A stretch of 8,093 nucleotides of DNA from Candidatus Gerdarchaeota archaeon. GTDB lineage: Archaea; Asgardarchaeota; Heimdallarchaeia; JABLTI01. A model generated the notes under the pieces. The model saw only the letters and a program-made list of their open reading frames with translations. It made no database searches and was not told the origin of the DNA. Shown in pieces: positions 5,365 to 8,093 of this stretch. Each line of letters opens with the position of its first letter. The first letter of the stretch is position 1. The translations under genes and the position numbers were made by a program. The stretch lies in contig JAEOUJ010000041.1 in assembly GCA_016839405.1 (NCBI GenBank), forward strand, positions 1-8,093, in the 5' to 3' direction.

Positions 5365-6588
5365 TTGATTAAAACTGATGTTGAACTATTTCAAAAATTC
5401 ATTGAAGAAGCAGATTTAGAGGGTTATATTCACCAAATTCTAAAGAGATTTAACACTAAAATTCTACATGGAAAGTTAATCAAACTCAATCTTTCAAATT
5501 TAGGTTTAAAATCTATTCCAAACATTATTGGTGATTTTCAACATCTCACAAGACTTGATTTAAGCTCAAATCAATTAACTGATATACCTGATAGTATTGG
5601 AGATTTAAAAAAACTAGAGAGATTAGATCTTAGCAATAATTTGATTCAGAAGTTGCCTGAAAAATTGCGAAATTTGTCGTCTCTAAAATCATTACGAGCT
5701 CAAAGTAATTTTATTGAAATAATACCTGAAGAACTAACTCAGCTAAAAAATCTACTGCTTTTAGATTTAGGTAGAAATAAAATTAAAAAAATACCTTTAG
5801 AAATGGGCAAATTATTGAAATTAGAAAATTTGAATCTAATTACAAATAAAATAGCTGATTTCCCAATTGAGCTTTGTAATTTGAAACAGCTTAAAAAAAT
5901 TACAATGAGAAATAACAAACTAAGGGGATTGCCAGAAGAATTTGGAAACCTAATCAATCTTGTTCATATTAATTTTCAAAAAAATCTGCTCGAATCACTA
6001 CCCACAACAATAGGCAATTTACAAAGATTAGAACGTCTTGATTTGCGTTATAATCGTTTAACACGCCTACCTAATAGTTTTGTTTTGCTGAAAAATCTTA
6101 GGAGAGTTGAACTTAGATTTAATCAATTAACATTATTACCAGATAATTTTGGTAAGTTACAAAATTTAGAAGAAATAGGATTATATCATAATCAATTGAA
6201 AGAATTGCCCTTATCTATCATCAAATTACACAAACTCTCAATATTAAATCTTGATAATAATAAGCTCACAAAATTACCTGAAAAAATAGATCTCATGCAA
6301 AATCTTGTTGAGCTAAATCTTGACAATAATTATTTGTCAGAATTACCTTCTGAATTATATAATTTACCTAATTTGAAATTTCTTTTTTTAGAAAATAATA
6401 ATTTTAAAACCTTAGATGAAAAAATTTCAAATTTGAAAAATTTATTAGTAATTGATATACGCGGTAATTCAATAGTAGAAGTTCCAAATTCACTTAAGGA
6501 AATTGAAACTCTACAAAGAATTGATGTTGATGAGAATCAAATTGAATTATTCCCCCAAGAGTTTAGAAGTAAATTAAACATAAATTAA
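5365..6588 (+). CDS. Leucine-rich repeat protein, 23-residue SHOC2/RSU1-type repeats (second paralogue)
   Basis: This 407-residue protein is a paralogue of its upstream neighbour. About 35 N-terminal residues (including ELFQKFIEEADLEGYIHQIL) align without gaps to the matching region of the first protein (LLQKLLRENRLDKHFDCIL), so a shared N-cap domain precedes the repeats. Sixteen LRRs follow, fifteen of them exactly 23 residues, with the LxxLxLxxNxLxxLPxxIxxL pattern; the last ends as QRIDVDENQ and a short basic tail. No signal peptide, membrane helix or catalytic domain is seen. The uniform LP-type repeat is that of Ras-binding LRR proteins such as SHOC2 and RSU1; a GTPase partner is an inference only. 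The start is the TTG at 5365, since an in-frame stop lies just before it. The 22-base spacing implies one operon with the first paralogue. The gene converges on the SRPBCC gene with 28 bases between stops. Confidence 0.88.
   Translation: MIKTDVELFQKFIEEADLEGYIHQILKRFNTKILHGKLIKLNLSNLGLKSIPNIIGDFQHLTRLDLSSNQLTDIPDSIGDLKKLERLDLSNNLIQKLPEKLRNLSSLKSLRAQSNFIEIIPEELTQLKNLLLLDLGRNKIKKIPLEMGKLLKLENLNLITNKIADFPIELCNLKQLKKITMRNNKLRGLPEEFGNLINLVHINFQKNLLESLPTTIGNLQRLERLDLRYNRLTRLPNSFVLLKNLRRVELRFNQLTLLPDNFGKLQNLEEIGLYHNQLKELPLSIIKLHKLSILNLDNNKLTKLPEKIDLMQNLVELNLDNNYLSELPSELYNLPNLKFLFLENNNFKTLDEKISNLKNLLVIDIRGNSIVEVPNSLKEIETLQRIDVDENQIELFPQEFRSKLNIN
5470..6585 (+). repeat. Sixteen in-frame 69-base LRR units
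   Basis: The same strict 69-base period as in the neighbouring gene runs from the GKLIKLNL unit to the last codon, where the sixteenth unit merges into the tail. No unit contains an insertion or deletion, so selection appears to hold the repeat length. Confidence 0.85.
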
Positions 6589-6605
6589 TCGTTAATTATA
6601 TCGAT

Positions 6606-6616
6606 AAGAAAAAGAA
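6606..6616 (-). terminator. Pyrimidine tract ending the SRPBCC transcript
   Basis: On the minus strand TTCTTTTTCTT starts directly after the TAG stop of the SRPBCC gene, without a hairpin. This is the strongest archaeal-type terminator candidate in the window. It lies in the 28-base convergent gap and would stop transcription before it enters the second LRR gene. Confidence 0.4.
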
Positions 6617-7054
6617 CTATTTGGTACTAATGCCATGTTCAACAAAAAATTTAAGCAATGTAATCGCTTCTCCCCATCCAACAGCACATTCAAGGCATCT
6701 TCTATGACCTTCTTTTGTATCTTGGTAACCAGTTTCTCTAACACTAACAATCGTACCATCTGATACTTCTTCAAAATCCATTTCTACTGTTGTATAATGA
6801 TCATCCCACCATTTGAATACAAATCGTTCTGGTACCTTTACTTCGATTATAGGACAAATAGCTTCTGTTGTCAATTTATCAACTCCCCAATCCTTCCATC
6901 GGAAAATGAGCTTCCCACCCTCTTTTCTCTCTATAACTGATCCTGTTGTAAACCAACCATCCAATCCCTTTGCTGTTGTCATTGCATCATATACTTTTTC
7001 TCTTGGTGCCTTAATTAATACCTTATGTAATATTGGTGAATCAAAAATTTTCAT
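6617..7054 (-). CDS. AHSA1/SRPBCC (START-like) domain protein
   Basis: The 145-residue protein is a single START-like helix-grip domain of the AHSA1 (Hsp90-activator homology) type, which forms a hydrophobic cavity for a small ligand or protein partner; its members are rarely assigned a substrate. Visible landmarks are the N-terminal strand and helix HKVLIKAPREKVYDAMT (10-26), the GWFTTGS turn (33-39), GGKLIFRW (46-53), the FVFKWWDD strand (78-85), and the long C-terminal helix GWGEAITLLKFFVEHG (126-141), all usual for the family and in the usual order. The length is normal and no signal peptide is seen. The ATG at 7052-7054 has a GAGGT seven bases upstream, fixing the start. It lies 89 bases after the glycosylase gene on the same strand and appears to have its own promoter. 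Function beyond ligand binding is not inferable. Confidence 0.9.
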   Translation of the reverse strand: MKIFDSPILHKVLIKAPREKVYDAMTTAKGLDGWFTTGSVIERKEGGKLIFRWKDWGVDKLTTEAICPIIEVKVPERFVFKWWDDHYTTVEMDFEEVSDGTIVSVRETGYQDTKEGHRRCLECAVGWGEAITLLKFFVEHGISTK

Positions 7055-7061
7055 TTTAATT

Positions 7062-7066
7062 ACCTC
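7062..7066 (-). promoter_or_regulatory. Shine-Dalgarno GAGGT of the SRPBCC gene
   Basis: GAGGT on the minus strand is separated by 7 bases from the ATG at 7052-7054. It is the best-placed ribosome-binding site in the window and determines that start. Confidence 0.65.
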
Positions 7067-7100
7067 ATCTAGGTTACTGTTATCAATTTTAATAATTATT

Positions 7101-7115
7101 ATTAATTATATTCTA
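7101..7115 (-). promoter_or_regulatory. Possible TATA-like promoter of the SRPBCC gene
   Basis: On the minus strand the stretch reads TAGAATATAATTAAT. It lies in the 89-base gap after the glycosylase gene and would place initiation about 25 bases further on, leaving a leader of about 25-30 bases that includes the GAGGT. AT-rich chance matches make this tentative. Confidence 0.3.
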
Positions 7116-7143
7116 ACGTTATTTTATTCTAAAATTTAAAAGC

Positions 7144-7977
7144 TTATAATGGCTGACACTTAGCACATATGTACGCTGTTGAACCATCCACTTGTTGTTT
7201 ATCAATTAATGTTCCACATATTGGACATTGTTTATCTTTCATCCGTTTATCTAAAATTGGCACATATTTACCAGTATTTCCATATAGATCTACTTCTGTA
7301 TCCCTTCCACCCTTTTGAATTGCTTCTTTCATCACTTCTTGCATGCTAAAATAAAGCCTCTTAATTTCCTCCTCAGAAAGATTTTGTACCTTTCTTTTAG
7401 GATTGATATTTGCTTTAAAGAAGATATCTTGTAAGAATCCATTCCCTATCCCTGCAATGTACTTTTGCCCAACGAAAAATGTTTTAATGCTTTTAGTATG
7501 ACTCAATAGTAATTCTTTGAATTTCTCGGATGTTAGTTTTTCATCTAATGGTGCAAATCCTTTAAAGCTTATATATTTATGATTTTGAAAATATTCATTG
7601 GATTCTACAAGAACAAATCCCCAAGCAATAATGTAAATAGTAAACATAGAATTATCTGTAAAAGTTAATTTCAGGGTAAATTTCTTTGGTAATGTGCTCT
7701 GGTTTTTGTGATACAAAACTTTCCCACTCGTCTCAAAACTAAAAACAAGCATATATTCATCAGGTTCTAATTCTAAAACGAAATATTTGCCATAATTAGT
7801 TATTTTGTTTATTGTTTTATCAACTAAGCGTTTTTCATACACTTTTGGTGCTTCTTTAATAAAACCTTGTTTAACTAAACTAGAATAATTATCCATAGCA
7901 ATTCTTTGTATCTTTTTTCCAATCAATTCCTTTTGCATCTGTTTTGTTATCTTAACTGCTTCTGGATATTCTAACAT
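7144..7977 (-). CDS. Fpg/Nei-family DNA glycosylase homologue lacking the N-terminal proline
   Basis: The family excises oxidised bases from DNA and cleaves the resulting abasic site. The 277-residue protein has every family domain: an N-terminal beta-sandwich, with GKY (63-65) whose K64 corresponds to the conserved lysine of Fpg; the helix-two-turn-helix with YIAGIGNGFLQDI (173-185), including the conserved N179; the GGRDTEVDLYGNTGKY stretch (223-238); and a C4 zinc finger at C251, C254, C271 and C274. Length is normal. The N-terminus, MLEYPEA, differs from the catalytic MPELPEV: leucine replaces the proline that forms the Schiff base, while the following glutamate (E3) is kept. The finger also lacks the arginine usual before the third cysteine (DGSTAYIC). 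It resembles a divergent subgroup of bacterial Fpg homologues with MLELPEA-like starts that I recall. A weak AGGA lies 9 bases before the ATG. The partial gene upstream ends 18 bases away, suggesting co-transcription. Confidence 0.88.
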   Translation of the reverse strand: MLEYPEAVKITKQMQKELIGKKIQRIAMDNYSSLVKQGFIKEAPKVYEKRLVDKTINKITNYGKYFVLELEPDEYMLVFSFETSGKVLYHKNQSTLPKKFTLKLTFTDNSMFTIYIIAWGFVLVESNEYFQNHKYISFKGFAPLDEKLTSEKFKELLLSHTKSIKTFFVGQKYIAGIGNGFLQDIFFKANINPKRKVQNLSEEEIKRLYFSMQEVMKEAIQKGGRDTEVDLYGNTGKYVPILDKRMKDKQCPICGTLIDKQQVDGSTAYICAKCQPL

Positions 7978-7986
7978 GCTGAAATT

Positions 7987-7990
7987 TCCT
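7987..7990 (-). promoter_or_regulatory. AGGA ribosome-binding site of the glycosylase gene
   Basis: AGGA (within TAGTAGGA) on the minus strand lies 9 bases before the ATG at 7975-7977 and only a few bases after the upstream gene's stop, which favours translational coupling and supports this start. That start fixes leucine as residue 2. Confidence 0.45.
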
Positions 7991-7995
7991 ACTAA

Positions 7996-8093
7996 TTATT
8001 CTTTATTAAAACCTACTAATGAACCATCAGCTCTTTTTTCTAGCCATTTCTTAGTTCCTATCTTTGCTCGAATTGCCAATTGACCAATTCTGA
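7996..8093 (-). CDS. C-terminal end of an unknown protein (5' end outside the window)
   Basis: On the minus strand one frame is open from the right edge to a TAA at 7996-7998, giving 31 residues that begin RIGQLAIRAKIG and end GSLVGFNKE. The piece is rich in lysine and arginine, with no recognisable motif. Its position 18 bases before the glycosylase start, with a ribosome-binding site in the gap, is typical of an operon partner, which is the main argument that it is real. The product cannot be named from so short a tail. Confidence 0.5.
   Translation of the reverse strand, partial: RIGQLAIRAKIGTKKWLEKRADGSLVGFNKE

Noticed and set aside
5739..5957. Minus-strand open frame of 72 codons opposite the second LRR gene
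   Set aside because: Antisense of LRR repeats, with hydrophobic runs produced by reverse-complemented lysine and asparagine codons; no start signal.
4275..6585. CRISPR-like or satellite array suggested by the 69-base periodicity
   Set aside because: The period is in-frame LRR coding sequence with diverged DNA; there are no identical repeats separated by unique spacers.
6592..6774. Minus-strand open frame of 60 codons overlapping the SRPBCC gene
   Set aside because: It overlaps the 3' part of the SRPBCC gene in another frame, and the SRPBCC frame matches a known family.
6813..7139. Plus-strand open frame of 108 codons
   Set aside because: It lies almost entirely opposite the well-supported SRPBCC gene, has no ribosome-binding site, and its translation shows no recognisable domain; the last part is only AT-rich spacer.
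3589..7977. A joint oxidised-nucleotide repair system of the Nudix hydrolase and the Fpg-like protein
   Set aside because: The two genes are on opposite strands, separated by the LRR genes and about 3 kb, and the Nudix substrate cannot be identified as 8-oxo-dGTP.

Overview
This is an AT-rich window, roughly 30% G+C by eye, densely packed with short gaps. It holds seven complete protein genes, an eighth cut by the left edge and a ninth cut by the right edge. I see no rRNA, tRNA, insertion sequence or CRISPR array. Several gaps carry AT-rich TATA-like boxes without a matching bacterial -35 element, and T-rich tracts without hairpins follow some stop codons. Shine-Dalgarno-like motifs precede only some genes. 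Together with the large leucine-rich-repeat (LRR) proteins, this suggests an archaeon, and an Asgard-type lineage is my best guess. A low-GC bacterium is not excluded, because no universal marker gene is present.

Layout, left to right. (1) 1-931, plus strand: C-terminal part of a GT-B glycosyltransferase. (2) 1010-2677 and 2700-3326, plus strand: two closely spaced genes that both look like triphosphate-tunnel (VTC/CYTH superfamily) proteins. The first has a VTC polyphosphate-polymerase-like tunnel domain plus a C-terminal region I do not recognise. The second is a compact CYTH-like protein. This pair is the most unusual part of the window. (3) 3327-3588: a non-coding gap with TATA-like boxes and an imperfect inverted repeat. 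(4) 3589-4089, plus strand: a Nudix hydrolase with an intact Nudix box. (5) 4167-5342 and 5365-6588, plus strand: two tandem paralogous LRR proteins made almost only of uniform 23-residue repeats. (6) Minus strand, reading leftwards from the right edge: the 3' end of an unknown gene, an Fpg/Nei-type DNA glycosylase homologue lacking the N-terminal catalytic proline, and an AHSA1/SRPBCC-domain protein that converges on the second LRR gene.

How the parts may work together. The two tunnel-fold genes are probably co-transcribed and may act on the same inorganic or organic triphosphate or polyphosphate. The two LRR genes form another likely operon. Their repeats are of the Ras-suppressor/SHOC2 type, which in eukaryotes scaffolds small GTPases, but no GTPase gene is present here. 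The partial gene and the glycosylase are only 18 bases apart and probably share a transcript, whereas the SRPBCC gene has its own apparent promoter and ribosome-binding site. I see no evidence that the whole window is one system.
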